A program made the translations under genes and the position numbers. The notes beneath the pieces were generated by a model. It was not told where the DNA came from and did no database searches. It worked only from the letters and a program-made list of their open reading frames with translations. Positions 26,307 through 39,174 of a DNA stretch of 64,000 nucleotides are shown one piece after another. Positions within the stretch are counted from its first letter, which is position 1, and each line of letters begins with the position of its first letter. The stretch is from Acanthornis magna (lineage: Eukaryota; Chordata; Aves; Passeriformes; Acanthizidae), in the NCBI GenBank assembly GCA_036785705.1, contig JAWUZG010000016.1, positions 1,550,001-1,614,000 of the forward strand, in the 5' to 3' direction.

Positions 26307-26323
26307 AAAAAAAAAAAAAAAAA
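26307..26323. repeat. A17 homopolymer
   Basis: An uninterrupted run of 17 A lies in a locally A-rich stretch. No retrocopy is recognisable upstream, so a simple homopolymer is the likeliest reading. Confidence 0.7.
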
Positions 26324-29189
26324 GAAAACAAATAAGAGAAACCCACGTTGTTGCAAAAGTATCTAGAAAATATTTTGCATTCTGCTTCTCCTAGTACCTT
26401 CCCCTAAGGACAAAGGTGATGGTTGTCTTAAACCTTAGTTTCTCCTCAACAGCTTCTTGCAGAAACTGAGAATGAATTCCTTATGTGCATTTTCTTCACT
26501 TTTGATTCAACACAGATGCCTGGTTTTCCATTGTTTTTAAATCTTCTTCCCCCTTGGATACATTTTTCTTTTCCTTGCTTTCTACGTTATATCATGAAGA
26601 ATTCATTGCTTTTTGTAGGGTCATTAAAGTTTCCCTTCAGCTGCCTCCCCAGGGTACTGAGATGGCAGCAACCACCTGAGGGAGTCAGGATATGTCTGGT
26701 GCTGCCTCAGGAAGGAAGTTGGGGAGATGTCTTGAGGTTCGTTCCCACTTTACATTTCTGTCATTTCCACTATCTTCCCTTCTTGGCGCTGATTTGTTTT
26801 ATTTGACCATAGGTTACATGATCCCAAATTCAGCAAAACTCTTTCGTATATGTCCATGTTCACCCTGTCTAGAAAAGTTGTCAGGAATGAACTTGGTTGC
26901 CACTGGAATGACTTCTCAAGCACCTCAATAAAGCCTCTCATCTGAGTTCTGCCTTTTCCTGCTGTTCTTCACCATGTCTCTCATCCCAGCATCAGTTTGC
27001 ACGTCAGACCTTCTGGATGAAGTTGTTCCCAGTCACTCTCCAGCTCCTCCTTTTCCTCGGATCTTCTCTCTTCACTCTTTATATTGCAGGATTATTTATT
27101 GATCCCCTGAACTGCTCCAGCTGTGTTCTCACTGTCCAGATCCAGCTGATCCTGTACTCAGAGCTTACAGATTGGGGATTAATGCAGCTCCAGCATTAAT
27201 CCACCCCTCTACCAAGCTGTCCTTCCCTCTTCCACTGCTCCTAACAGCAGGTTTGGTTTTTGGTGCCCAAGAGGAAAAGGGAACTTCAACCCACTTGTGA
27301 GCAAAGAGTAGGAAGGCCAGGAAAGGGACAGTAAAAGACTGAGGAACAAACGCTGAACACAGGTTCCCTTGTATGGATGCAGTGAAATAGGGAACAGCTC
27401 CACAGTTACCTCCCTCTGTCTCCAGCAATGGGTGGAAACTGTCTAAATACACAGAAGGACCAAACCGACAATTTAACATCTTGAAGACTTCTCCATGAGA
27501 CATATATAACAAGAAAACAGGTGGGTTCTTTTGAGGGAGACCTTGAAAGATCTTTTCTGGTTTGGTTTTGTTTTTTCTTTCTTTCAAAAAAAAAAATAAA
27601 ATTAACATGCTAGGAACCCAAATCTAGTAATAATAAATAATATTCCTGTCCCGAGACATTACATTATAAGTAAGTCACTTAGGTTTTTGTGGCCCATTTT
27701 GAGACACATGGAAATTAGATTTATGTTTCGAAAGGTAGGGAGGGGAACGGCACTATTGATCATTGTTATAATAATGAGGCTTGTGCTTGCAGATTTAATC
27801 TGTTTGTGCTAGGCAACAAAGACTTACTGAAGAGCCTGTGTCTCTGGCATAACTACAAGGACATTAGACTGGCTCTAGGAAAGACTGAAATCTGGAAATA
27901 ATTTTCAGAATTTGTAGCTTGATTTTGCTGCACCTGTGGGTTTAAGTTAAATTATTCTCATTAGATTTTTTTATAGTGTCAGTTGTTTGTTTTTCTTCAA
28001 TATGAGAACAATTAGTGATCTTTATTGCTGGCAAAATTGGACTCCTAACAGCAAAATATCAGGAAGATGATAACATGTTATACTAAGTGACTGATTTACC
28101 CTTCTTCATGCAGGCCAATTTATTGTAATTAAAAGTTGCCACTTCAGCGCAAGGGTCAAAGACTAGGGCTTGTATAATCATTTTCTAAAGAAATACTGAA
28201 GAGACAGAAGAATAAGGTCTCTGCTCCTACCATCATTTGTTGTGTTTTGCATAGTTAGCAAAGCTTGTTGCTAAAATGCCTAATTTGCACACACACAAGG
28301 AAATTAATTTTGATCTCTCTGGCTTGTTATTCCAACCCAGAGTGAATAAAAGATGCTTTATATAACCAACAGTTGAACTGAGTCCTGAGTCCTGCAGGAC
28401 CTTCTTCACATGCATTTAAATTCAGTCGACCTATTCACATTAAAGAGGATAGTGCAGACCAGGTCATATAGAACTGGCTTCACAACTGATAGAAAAGTCA
28501 TAAGTATTCTGCTTGGGTTTAGTCCATACCTGCAGGATAACTACCTTACCCTGGGCATTCCAAAATTTAGGGCTTTTTGTGGTGAACTCTGCTCATGGTA
28601 TGCTCCTGTTACTCTGGAGGTCTCACACTTTTACTCAGATGTACATTTGTACTTGTCCTCCTGATAGACATTTTCTTACTTTGAGGTTGTCTTCAGTACT
28701 TCCTAGCTTTCCCAAGAAACAGTTTAGTGCCAAATTCTAAGAGAACCAAAATACACTGAACACCAGACAACCAGATGGGCATGTACAGCACTTTCTCCTC
28801 TGGAAATAACAGTGGCACATGGATTAACTGTGAGACAGTTCATTTTAAGTCAATGGACAGCTGAACCAAATAAGGTTGCCAAGTTCTTATTTTCCACTTC
28901 ACACTGAGGAGGAAAAAAGGGAAAACAATGACCAAAACTAATTAAATAGATGGGTTCAAGAACTTGCAGGTTCAGGGAATGTATAAAATATGCAAAATCT
29001 ACCTGGAACAGGCAAGCAAAGCAGAAAGCATGAATCAGTTTAAGATTATTCTTCAAAATCATCACCTCAGTGTGCTGCAGCAGCCAAAAACACCAAACAA
29101 ACTGTGGGCATCGTGAAGCAAGTTATTAAGAAAAAGACAAAGGGAGTAATTTTGATGCTACAGTGACCCAGGGTGAGCCCTCATACCAA

Positions 29190-29610
29190 GTGCCAGGTGA
29201 TACAACTGGTGTAGTCCTGTGTCTCCGGAAGGACGTGATGAAGTGAGGGAAAAGGAAACAGGCAGGAAAATGGTCAAGGGAGAGGAGAAAAATGTGGGTC
29301 TCAGAATTTAGGCAGGGGAAGGCTGAGGGGGATGTAATCAAGGATTTCAAATTCATGAAGGGAGTGGGGTAAGCCAAACACAGACCCTGTTCACTGCTGC
29401 TGCAGAATGAGGGCAAGGGGACATTTGGTGACAGTAGCAGGGAATCAGTACAGCAGAGAGGAAAGACAGTGAGCGCATCTTTCTTTGTGGCAGAGAACTC
29501 ATCTGACCTGCTGCACAGGAGGTCGTGGACACAGAGGTGTCAGCAGGGTCAGAGAGGGATCAGAAGAATTTATAGACTACTGACAGGTCCATGAGTGGAA
29601 ACAAAAATGT
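29190..29610 (+). mobile_element. Old, degenerate CR1 3' region
   Basis: Landmarks of the CR1 3' half appear in order. They are 'ggaaggacgtgatgaagtg', 'atggtcaagggagaggag', 'ggctgagggggatgtaatc' with 'caaattcatgaagggagtgg', then 'gaggtcgtggacacagagg' and 'gagagggatcagaagaattt', ending near 'aggtccatgagtgg'. These correspond to the segment encoding the end of ORF2 and the 3' UTR in the older CR1 subfamilies shared by birds and other reptiles. Every block carries many substitutions and no frame is open. The 3' terminus is not clearly preserved. Confidence 0.6.
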
Positions 29611-30069
29611 CCAGGCAAAGTCATAACTCCTAATCTCTCTAACAGATTAAATCTGGAAGAGGAGAAGCAGGGGACAAAATGGGGAATGTGACAGGCTCCA
29701 GTGCTCACCCTAACAGTATCTTCAGCCTCCTCTGCTGGAGACACAGCCTCAGGTGAGATAAACTACAGCTCAGATCTATTTCTTATGTACTTAAACATCA
29801 ACTAAAAAGGCACAAGAACAACAGACGGTGGTGTTGATTTGAGCCTACTAGAGAGGAAATGGTAACTGCCAAAACCAGTCTGAGTCAGAGCTGGAAACTC
29901 AAAGGAAAACAAAATATTCCTGTTATTCCCAACAACAACAAAGAAACAAAATAGAAGTTAAAAATGCTGCAGCTGGGACTGAGAATTACTCTATCAGCCA
30001 CAAAAGAGGTAGGACATACAAAACCTGTGTAAAGGACAGTATTTCCAGAGGACACGGTGCTGCCATGTG
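29611..30069. other. Non-coding spacer between two CR1 pieces
   Basis: This stretch is purine-rich and has no recognisable gene or repeat. It may be part of the flanking degenerate CR1 sequence that I can no longer align by eye. Confidence 0.4.
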
Positions 30070-30370
30070 AAGCACTGGTGAGACCTACACACAGCTCTCT
30101 TCAATCTCAGTCAAAAAAAAGGCAACTCTCCAGGGAATGGAGAGCCTAAATTAGGAGGTGAAACTAAAAAAGTGTGTGCTGGTCAGCCCAGCCAAAGAAA
30201 GCCTGAGAGGAAAGATAATTTGTTCTCTGTAAACGTATTAGTGAGGTAAATGTCAGAGGAGGAAGATGAGGTAATTAAGCTAAAGGAAAATGTTGTCACA
30301 AGAATTAATGAGCAGAGACTAACCAGAAATATCCTCAGGGTGGACTTGCTAATTTTCAGGAGATTTCAAT
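30070..30370 (+). mobile_element. Second old CR1 fragment
   Basis: The segment 'gaagcactggtgagacctac' (near 30070) is the CR1 block that encodes the ALVRPHLEY region. It is followed by 'cagggaatggagagcctaaa', 'agcctgagaggaaagataat' and 'aggaagatgaggtaattaagctaaaggaaaatgttgtcacaag'. That last part is a strong match to an old CR1 subfamily, where it precedes 'aatgggtataaactgaccatg'. Because this piece lies upstream in element order but downstream in position relative to the 29.2-29.6 kb copy, the two are separate insertions or a rearranged pair. Confidence 0.6.
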
Positions 30371-31146
30371 TCTGTAAGAGGTTTTTGTTTGGACCAGGAG
30401 GAGGCAAACAAGTAGTTTTGAGCTGCTCCTTGCTCAGCCTGTGAAAGGAATAACTCTCAATAGCAAAGGACCACACTTGACTCAAGAGATCACTTACTTT
30501 GCCATGTCCCTTGCTCTCAGTGTCCCTTAATCGCTGAGCACAGACATCAAATAAGAGTGGCGAGTCCTGTGGGATTTCCCATGTCAGGGACCTTGAGGAA
30601 GGGGAGGAGCAGCTGCCCATTATTTTTCATGGCCCCACCATCAGGCCAGCAGTACCTCATGATCAGCAGTGTCAAAGGGGACATGTGGGAGGCTTTGAAA
30701 GGCTCTCCTGTTGCACCCTAAAATGAGTCTAATTAGCAGGGCCCTGCAGCACGTAGTGTGGATTGGGATGTCAAAGGCACTGGACATTGCATTGTTCACT
30801 TTCTCTGGACCCAAGGCCACAATTATGTTTATTGAAAACATGCATTGTGTTTTCCTCTGGCCATTTCACTGTTGTCCTTTCTACTGTTTGGAGAGGTTCT
30901 TCACCCAAAGACTGCTTCCTATTCAGTATTTCTGCTTTTCTACTTTTTTCTCTCCTCTTTTGCCTGGACCAGTCCCATTCCTCTTTTCATCCCTAATGCT
31001 TCTGCATCCAGAGATAAGCAGAGATGCAGTAAAGCAACTTAACACTTCAGCTTTAGTCACAACCTTCCTACACCTTCACATGTCAAGAAACAGAGGGAAA
31101 GAAACAGGTGGAGATTCTACCAGGCATATTCTTTAAGCTTGCACTG

Positions 31147-31148
<2 letters not shown>
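30371..31148. other. Unique sequence upstream of a poly(A) run
   Basis: A 141-codon plus-strand frame (30711-31136) ends 12 bp before the poly(A) run. Its predicted product is hydrophobic and unrecognised. I see no AATAAA between the stop and the A run and no convincing target-site duplication, so I do not call it a retrocopy. Confidence 0.4.

Positions 31149-31183
<35 letters not shown>
31149..31183. repeat. A35 homopolymer
   Basis: Thirty-five uninterrupted A residues follow 'cttgcactgct'. CR1 elements do not end in poly(A), so this is not a CR1 tail. It is either a grown homopolymer or the tail of an unrecognised retrocopy in plus orientation. Runs this long are prone to length change and to sequencing error, so the exact length is uncertain. 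Confidence 0.85.
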
Positions 31184-31184
<1 letters not shown>

Positions 31185-34100
31185 CAAAGCACAATATGTT
31201 GAATATTTTCTGTATTTTTAAATTAGGGTAATTAAAACTTCACTGCTTTCTCCTGTGTTACCAGGAATGCTGAATAAAACCATGAGGGTTTCAAGCTTTT
31301 CCCAGTAAAGCTGATTCCTAGCTATTTTAAACACTCTCTGGGCAACAGTTTAACATTGTGTCTCTACCCCTTTTTTCCCCCATGAAGTTTTCGTATTTCC
31401 AAGTCACTGATCACAGTCCTGTGATTATTGCTGTTTAAATATAGTCTAATGCAGAACATTTAAAATCTACAGGACCATAATCAACCAAACCCACACAACA
31501 GTGCTTTGAATAACAGAGAGCTAAGGAATAATGGAAAAGCCACAAATACATAACTCAGCTAATTTTAGGAGCCTAAGAAATATGTTAAAAATTGCAGCCA
31601 AAAGCCTAGAAAGCCAAGTTTTCACTGCTGATGTGTCAGCCTTCCCAATATTCCTGCTACCTGTACTCTTACAGTCCCAAGGATGACATCTGTAAGGTGT
31701 CACTCGAAACAGAAGATGTGCAGAAGATATTCCAGCTGACCGAGAGCTGTGCCCCTGCAGTCCTGTCTGCTCTGCTGCTCCAGGGCAAGAAATGAATGGC
31801 CCTAATAGTGATGTAATGTATCTATCACCGATGCAACTTATCAAAACTAATGGAGGGCTGAAACTGTGCATCTGGGTGCATGTGGTCGGAAAAAAATGGA
31901 GGAGATATTGACGTGCAGACATTGTGAGTCCCCCCAGCCCCTAATAAAAAGTGGTATTAGCATAGGTGTTATTGGATGTATGGATCTAAAAAAAGAAAAA
32001 ACCTTTTACAGTCAGTAAGTAAACCAGATAATGGAAAATTACCAAGAGGGTAGAAAGCCAATTTCTTTTGCCTGACTTCACAGAGGAACAGAGCTGTGAT
32101 GCAGCTGTTTTCAGCTCTCTGTCAAATTGCAAACCTGAAGTTGTCATACCTTTAACAATAAAGAGAATAACAGCCTTTTAAACTCTACTTAAAGTGTCAA
32201 GGCCTCACTCCCCACAGCCACCCCACCTTTAAATCAACACTAAAGGGTTCACTGATTTCCAGGGTAATAGGAATTTGCCCTTATTTGAATGTGACATTAA
32301 CATGGATATACTGTTCTCAGGAGAGCTGACTGCTATGGGCCAGAGCTGGACATTGATTTCACACCAAATTCCCCATTGATCAGGCATGGTAGGAAGTCTA
32401 TTCATTGAATTGATAGCAGGATATAGCTATACAATATTTGTTTTCCTTTTAATATACAGCTTCAACAGCAAGCCATGCATGAATTTAATAAAAGAAGATA
32501 ATAATCTATCCATTCTATGAGCAATAGACTGAACCTGGGTGGTTATCAGACCTGCTGCTATAAATCATGTCAAATAAGAGACACATTTTAGCTTTACCAA
32601 TGAAAAGAATTCCTCTGTTTTAAATATACAGAACCTCTGCTTCTCACTCACATTCAGTAAAATGGTAATTTTATTCAGTTATGGTTTATCAATGTAAAAA
32701 CATCAGCAGAAGAGAATCAAACCTATTGTACTGCTAGAAAACAAGCATTTGAAGGCAACTAAGTAGCTCTAAACAGTGAATTAAAGGATCTGTAGTATCT
32801 GTTGCAATTATCCCTAGTAGTTCAACATGCTCTTTCAGTGCTGCTTCCTTTTCAGTATTGGAGGTTTCGCTAAGGTCACCCTATGAAACAATGAAAGGAG
32901 ATGCTTTGAATATGCTAATGCCTTCTGTTGGAAGAGAGAAAATGGGCTGATGTGAAAGTCATTGACAGCCATAAGGGAAACAGAATGGGTGGTACAATTG
33001 TTAGCAGAATGCTGTGTCTGTGGCTCAATCTGGGAATACATCCTCAACAATCATTTTCTGTTAGACACTTGCTTGTAAATGACAGAAGTGAGGCAAAAGG
33101 AATTACATGCATCATGCTTTTCAAGAAGAAAATATCTGCGCTTTTAAAACATAGGATGAAATTTACTTTCTTAGGCACAGAACTGGGTTGAATTCACCTC
33201 TTACTCTTCATTCAGAGAGCATCATTAAAGCCAAAAAGGGACTCTGAGTGCAGACTAGCATAAATTAGATCAAAAGCTGGGCTGGCACGTGTGGAGAGTG
33301 TTGCCTCACAGACACGCATTTCATGGCACAAAGGGATGGCATGGCTGTTCTTACTAGCATAATTAAACATCAGTGTTTTGGTCAATTATATAACCTTTTC
33401 TTTCTCCTTTACCAGCTCATGTGGAGAGAATGAAAGGTTTGCTTTCTACCATAACTGACCTAGCAAAAGGGACGTGGTTTTATTTTGCCATGAGCCTCTC
33501 AGAACAGTGCAGAATTATATCAGATTTTTGCTAAAAGAACTGTGGAGCCTACGGGCTGCCTGCTGCTACCCCAGGGCATGGCAGTCCAGCAAGTCCACAG
33601 TAACAAAAGTAGCATGGAAACCTGATTAAGGAATGAAGCTCTGCTGAGCTGTCTAAACTGACAGGTGACCAAGGTGAAAGAAAATAATTATTATTATTCT
33701 GATTTTCTCCAAATCATGGCATTACAGTAATCCTTCATGATCATTTGAGTGATTTACAATCAAGCAGTAAGGAAAAAAATGCTCGGGAAAGAATTTCAAA
33801 CTCACTCAGAGATTCACTTACTCACCCATGTTTAGCTGATGAGAAAAAAAACAGACTGCTGTTGGTTGCATGGAGTTCATTCCCCCAGTCAGCAAAAGCA
33901 CAGAAAATGATAACAACATAAAAATAAGTAATGGCAAGTGATCAGAAATGCTGCAGGATGGAGGGCACAGAAACTGGGGCAAACTGACCAGTTTTAGCAC
34001 GATTTATCCTTTCCTAGGATAACTCCATGAATAGCTGAGACTTTGAGAAAAGTGAAGTAGGACTCTGGGCTTTGCTCCATGCTTGGTGAGAGATCTAGAA

Positions 34101-36847
34101 GTTTGGTTAGGACATCTTTGGAAAATACGCAACTGAAGGAATCTGAAGGCAGCCTCTGAAAGTCCCAACACTGAGCCGGGGGAGATTGCATAGGGCAGAG
34201 CAGAGATCAGCACTATCGTGGGCGCTGGGAGAACAATTCAGAGCATCATGGGAATCAGAGGACAGTGAGGGAAAGTCATCTAAACGAAACTCAAGACAGA
34301 GAAGACCTTGGAAACAGAGAAAAAAAATTGTTTTTATTGCACAGAACACAACCACAGTTGCTTGTATCAATATAAATGTTTGCTTGAGGCCAACATGTGG
34401 CAGCAGCATCTCCTGTTACCAGGGCAGGACACAATCAGCTCAGGACACAACCTACACAAGAGCTTTCGTCTGCACAGCTAGATGAGCTTTTTCCCCCAGT
34501 GAGGTTCACAGTACTTGAGAAGGAATCATTACATGGCTTGACCACCCCTACCATTACATTTTATCCAGTTGCTAAACCAAACTCCCAGTAATTGTCTAAG
34601 ATATAGCTGAAACAGTGATGTTCAAAGATCGTTTACCCTGGACTGAAAATCTTGGGAAATGGAGGATCTCTGTCCCAGGAACATATTCCAACATTTAGCC
34701 TTACTGATAAGTAAAAAAATTACATTTAATCTAAATTAATCTGTCTTCAGTTTCCAGCAATTGATTCTTTTTGGGATTGTCTTAGATTGGTTAAGGGGTT
34801 CTTTAGTACCTTCATTTTCTCCTTGTGAAGGTACTTACCACTGCAGTGAAGTCACCTTTCTCCCACTCTGGTACAATTCAGCTCATGAAGATCTATTATT
34901 ATAAATAGGGCCTACTGGAAAGTCAACCTGTGTTCTGTTAGGTCTTCAGAATTCTAGGATATTTTTTGGTCCCACTATAAAATAAAATGGAATTGCTGTA
35001 ACCCACAACTCCAAAAGCAGTATTTTTTCCTATTTATTCCCAAATTATAGGTGATAAATTTGATGTTTGATAGCACTAAACCTTTTATACATAAAAGGCT
35101 TCATTTATTGTACCTTCCCTTTGATAACTGTCATTCAAGATGAGATGTCTGAGCACCAAATTGACACCATTTTTTAGCTAAGCAAGAAAATATAGCACTC
35201 TTCAGTTGCTAACCAGAGACTGAGGTACAATGTGATAATGCAACACTGGCAGGAATTTAATAGCAAACCTCTCATACGTTTGGCATCCTGCAACAAAATA
35301 TCATCCCTGTTAGTCCTTCTCCCATCACATTTTGTACCCTAACCGTGCTGTCTTTACTTATGTTTTACTATGGAATAAATGTAATATTTTTTTGGTAGAG
35401 ATTATTTCTAGGGGAAAAGAAGAAAAAAAGTTTAAGACTAATACAAAAATCTGGAATTGGGGTATGTGCCTTCTATGAACATCATTAGGAAATTAAGGAG
35501 ATGATTGAAATATCCTGCATTTACAGTTTTCAGTGGCTTGGGGTTTTTTTTCCCCCAAGACTATGATTTTGCCCGGAAAGTACCTCTATCCATATCTGAA
35601 AGGAAGTAGGACTGCAGAATATTACATTGTTTCAGCAGATTACAAAATAGTTTGGACAGCTCCCACCAAAATATTTTCTGAATTTTCAGAATGCTTGAAA
35701 GTTCATTTTGCCACTCAAAATCCAACAGGGAAGCATAAAATCAAATTAAAGAACCAAAACTCTGTTCTGAACATGGAAATAGACCAATATCTAAATTACT
35801 TTTCTCATGGTTCCCAACGACTGAAAACTCCTAATCACTGCTGTCAAATTAAAGTACTGGAGCATTGGAATGACTAAATCCCAAATGACTTCATCACTGA
35901 CCTTTAAACTACAGTGTAGAATAGGAAATAATACTGCACAATAGGATCTGATAAATATCAAAATGTCTCTTTAAAGAAAGACATTTTTGCTGTTGATAAT
36001 TGAGGTGACTTATTATGTGATCTAAACAAAAAACCAAGATAGTGCCTAAAAGCTTTTCCTATTCACTTGGCAAAATAATCCTGAATAATAAACAAGTCAC
36101 AACATTTTCATTGCTGTGACATTTCAACTGGGGAAAAAAGAATGTAGACGGCATTAAAGCCATATTTTACATCTAGTGAAAAAATCAGCCAGATTTAGGC
36201 TGAAGAAAAGTTCTTAATTTGAGATACAGATCCATACCTAAATGTGTCAAAGGATTTCTTCTCTATTTTTTTTCCAAACCATCAATTGTAAAAGTAAAGC
36301 AAAATAACCATATAGGTAACACCGTGAAAAAAACTATTTGTATCAATACTCATCCACAGAAGATACTCCTACCAGAAACCACAGTAGCCAGTAACATCAA
36401 AGATACAGTCTGAAAAAAGGATTTATAGAAAGGAGATACACAAGGCTGTGCAAAGGCAGGGAACAGGAGATGAGAAACAGTTGTACCACAGAAAACACTG
36501 TACCAGGTCTGTGAGATGCTGGAGTCTGGAGCTATTTTCAGGGTATGATGGAGAATGAGCTCAGGACAATGTATTTTGCTGTTGGATACTTGGGTTCTCC
36601 CTGCACTGCAAGCTAGGATAAACTTTCATGAGTCATTAAAATCGCAGGAATTCCATGACTGAAGCTTGAACATTGCTTTTCGCTGCTAGACTTCTTCAAT
36701 CCACTGCTACCTGCTTATGATTAAACCAAGAGGACACCATTCTGGATCCATGCTGTTTTTTCCTTCAGTTGGTGCATAGCCTAACGGAGAAAATCAGAAT
36801 TTTCCTAGTTCTAAGGAACCTAAAAAAAGCAGATTAATATTTGCTTC
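31184..36847. other. Unique non-coding sequence, no gene seen
   Basis: No repeat, exon or RNA gene is recognised. Frames reach 133 codons (31521-31922, minus) without any domain. The stretch 32400-32600 has a balanced, motif-rich texture (GAATTTAATAAAAGAAGATAATAATC) that could be regulatory, but nothing in it is decisive. Confidence 0.55.
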
Positions 36848-36929
36848 CTTGCCCATGGCAGGGGGGCTGGAACTGGATGATGTTTAAAGTCCGTTCCAAC
36901 CCAGACCGTTCTATGATTCTGTGATTCAA
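36848..36929 (+). mobile_element. CR1 terminal 82-bp fragment
   Basis: Only the last part of a CR1 is present: 'cttgcccatggcaggggggctgg', 'aactggatgatgtttaaagtcc', 'gttccaacccagaccgttc' and the tail TATGATTCTGTGATTC. This is extreme 5' truncation of a relatively young copy, common for CR1, and it is non-coding. Confidence 0.9.
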
Positions 36930-37006
36930 GGCCTACCATACCTGATAGAAATTTTGCACCTGGGTGCTTCTGGATATCATCATTGACACTTACATAGCTT
37001 TTATGT

Positions 37007-37040
37007 TAGTATTTTAAAAACCTAGTATTTTAAAAACTAG
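37007..37040. repeat. Two-copy tandem duplication of about 16 bp
   Basis: The unit TAGTATTTTAAAAAC occurs twice, back to back with one extra base. The second copy forms the near-palindrome CCTAGTATTTTAAAAACTAGG, with a 6-bp perfect stem CCTAGT/ACTAGG. This is a local slippage or repair event. Confidence 0.75.
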
Positions 37041-38984
37041 GTCCAATAAATAAAAGCAGGAGTTTAAATGATCCCTCAAAATGAATGTTCAGAGGAATTT
37101 GTAATCCTGGAATACTTTTCTCACACAGTGTTCTCCATGTCCTGGGCCATGATCGCCAACCACAAGGATGTCTTCTGCTGCCTGACAAGGGTCTTCTGTC
37201 CTGAAAACTCTCCCCTTCTGGGGTGACTGGGCTTCAGACATTAGCTGAGTTATGGCAATTTGTCAGGTCCTTCTCAATACAGAGTGAAGCTCTGTGGCAA
37301 AGGGCTGTGACAAATGCCTCACACAATTGTGGGGAGAGCTCTGCCTCTCCACTTAAAAATCAGAAACCCTTCCCCAGCTCCAGTGACTTGTAGCTCTGGT
37401 AATCTAGAAGTGTAGAGCTCATTTCAGCAGGAGTGATTAAAGAGCTAATATAAAACAGAATCATGGGATCCCTTAAAATAAGAGCAATATATGTTTCCTA
37501 CTGTGTAGCTATTTTCCTTATAGTAAGCATCATTTTATCAAAATAATTTTCAGATAATACCAACCACTGACCACATTTCATAGTTCATGGTATATGAACT
37601 GAACCTGATTATTCCAGAAGCTCAGAGGTGCACATTATTCATCTTCTACTTCTTGTGTGTTGGTCCATTTTGATGATTAATACATCCCATTCCTCAAAAT
37701 TTTCTGTATTTCAAAAAACCTTACGTTACAGCCCCCTGCTTTCTCGCTGAGAACTTAGTACATTATTATTGTGGGGAAGGCTAACATAACTTTTAAATGT
37801 CACTGAAGACATAGTTCAGGTTTTGCATCATGAGACCTACAGGTTTATAGCTGGACTTACAAAATCTCATTGCAGTTTTCAGAGATGCTGGCTGCAACCA
37901 ATGCAAGTAAAAGACTAGCGGGGTGTGAAAAATTGCCAGAGAGTGGAAGTGCTTGAAAACTTCTGTAAAAGTCGTGTGTCTCAACAGCCAGGATTTCTAA
38001 ACATCTCCTGCTGTAAAAATATAATACATGAAAACAGGAACATCATTTCTTCGAGTGGCCACCATGGAAAAATGGTTCAAAGTCGCCGAGCTCTGTCTCT
38101 CAGCAGAAGTGTCTTGGTCAGACTACACGAATTTAACTGCTAATGAGGGTAGCAACATGTGCCAAAAGAGGAGAAGAAATTGAGAAATAAATTAAAAACA
38201 CTTGAAGAAGGAACTTGTCAAAAAGTGTATCTTTTTTAGAGTGCCTCCTTTTAATTATTCTGCAGAAAGCAATCAGGTTTGGACTCATCTTTTGTACTCA
38301 GCCTGTATTAAGTCTTTCATTTTCCTCACTGACTTAAAGTAATGTTCTTTATTCTTCCCACTTCAAATGAAATATCCACATCATTTGTTAATGCAGGTTG
38401 TTGGTTGTCAAAGCTTGTAAGGGTCCTTCAGTTTTGGGCAGCTCACTCACAGAGCCTTAGGCTTCAATCCGTGAGACGTAATAAGGCAAGTTGCAATATT
38501 CAAGCCATGAACAGACTCATCTATGGAAAAAAGGTTTCACTTTCTAATGCTTATATAGCTCAGGGTAAATTCAACTAAAATCCCGCCTGACAGGGCATGA
38601 AAGTAATTCTTATTCATTGGAAATTAGATGGTAGCAGGGAAAAAAACGCACCTTATTTTATATAAATATAAGAATTTCCTCTAAAGTGGTTTTCATTTTT
38701 GTCCTGGGGGAAAGGAGGGAAAGGAGTTATAGAGGAATCTTATTCCATGTTTTGTTCTTTGTGTGCTCATGTTCCTATTTTTTTCCTTGTAATTAGGGAG
38801 GAGAAAAAATGCTCCATAACACCTTAACTTCACCAGCCCTATCTCAAAGGGTTAACCAGGTATTCATAGTTTCCTGTTCCTACTTCTACTTTCATGCAAA
38901 TCTGAGGAAAGAGATTTTATGAATGCTGAATATCCCATACATCCTGACAAAGCATTCAGCTCTAAAAGCATTTCTGTTATTATT

Positions 38985-39012
38985 TTTGTATGTATTATTT
39001 TGTATGTATTAT
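38985..39012. repeat. Perfect two-copy 14-bp tandem duplication
   Basis: TTTGTATGTATTAT occurs at 38985-38998 and again directly at 38999-39012 without a mismatch. The identity indicates a recent duplication. Confidence 0.85.
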
Positions 39013-39142
39013 GTTTGCACTATTTTTTTATCCATTTGTCAAAGAAAGACAAAGTTTGTTCTGGTCATCCATGCTCATGGGTGAAGCCATCTCGAAGTTC
39101 TCCTACTTGAGTTGAAAAAAACTTCCCATGGCATTTAAATTG

Positions 39143-39143
<1 letters not shown>

Positions 39144-39173
<30 letters not shown>
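39144..39173. repeat. (TTA)10 microsatellite
   Basis: Ten uninterrupted TTA units are followed by an interruption (CTAA) and a further short TTA run to about 39187. The length suggests it could be polymorphic. The nearby poly-isoleucine frame is a product of the repeat. Confidence 0.9.

Positions 39174-39174
<1 letters not shown>

Larger units (their letters stand above)
19471..29189. other. Unique non-coding sequence, no gene seen
   Basis: Apart from the inverted repeat at 22964-23004 and a 17-base A run at 26307-26323, I recognise no repeat, exon or RNA gene. Frames reach 110-147 codons but carry no domain; the largest, 27165-27608 on the minus strand, begins with a lysine-rich simple stretch. 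A 13-bp direct repeat (tgatcaaatctta) occurs at 20448-20460 and 20474-20486. Confidence 0.55.

Noticed and set aside
27165..27608. 147-codon minus-strand frame
   Set aside because: It begins in an A/T homopolymer region and shows no domain or splice support.
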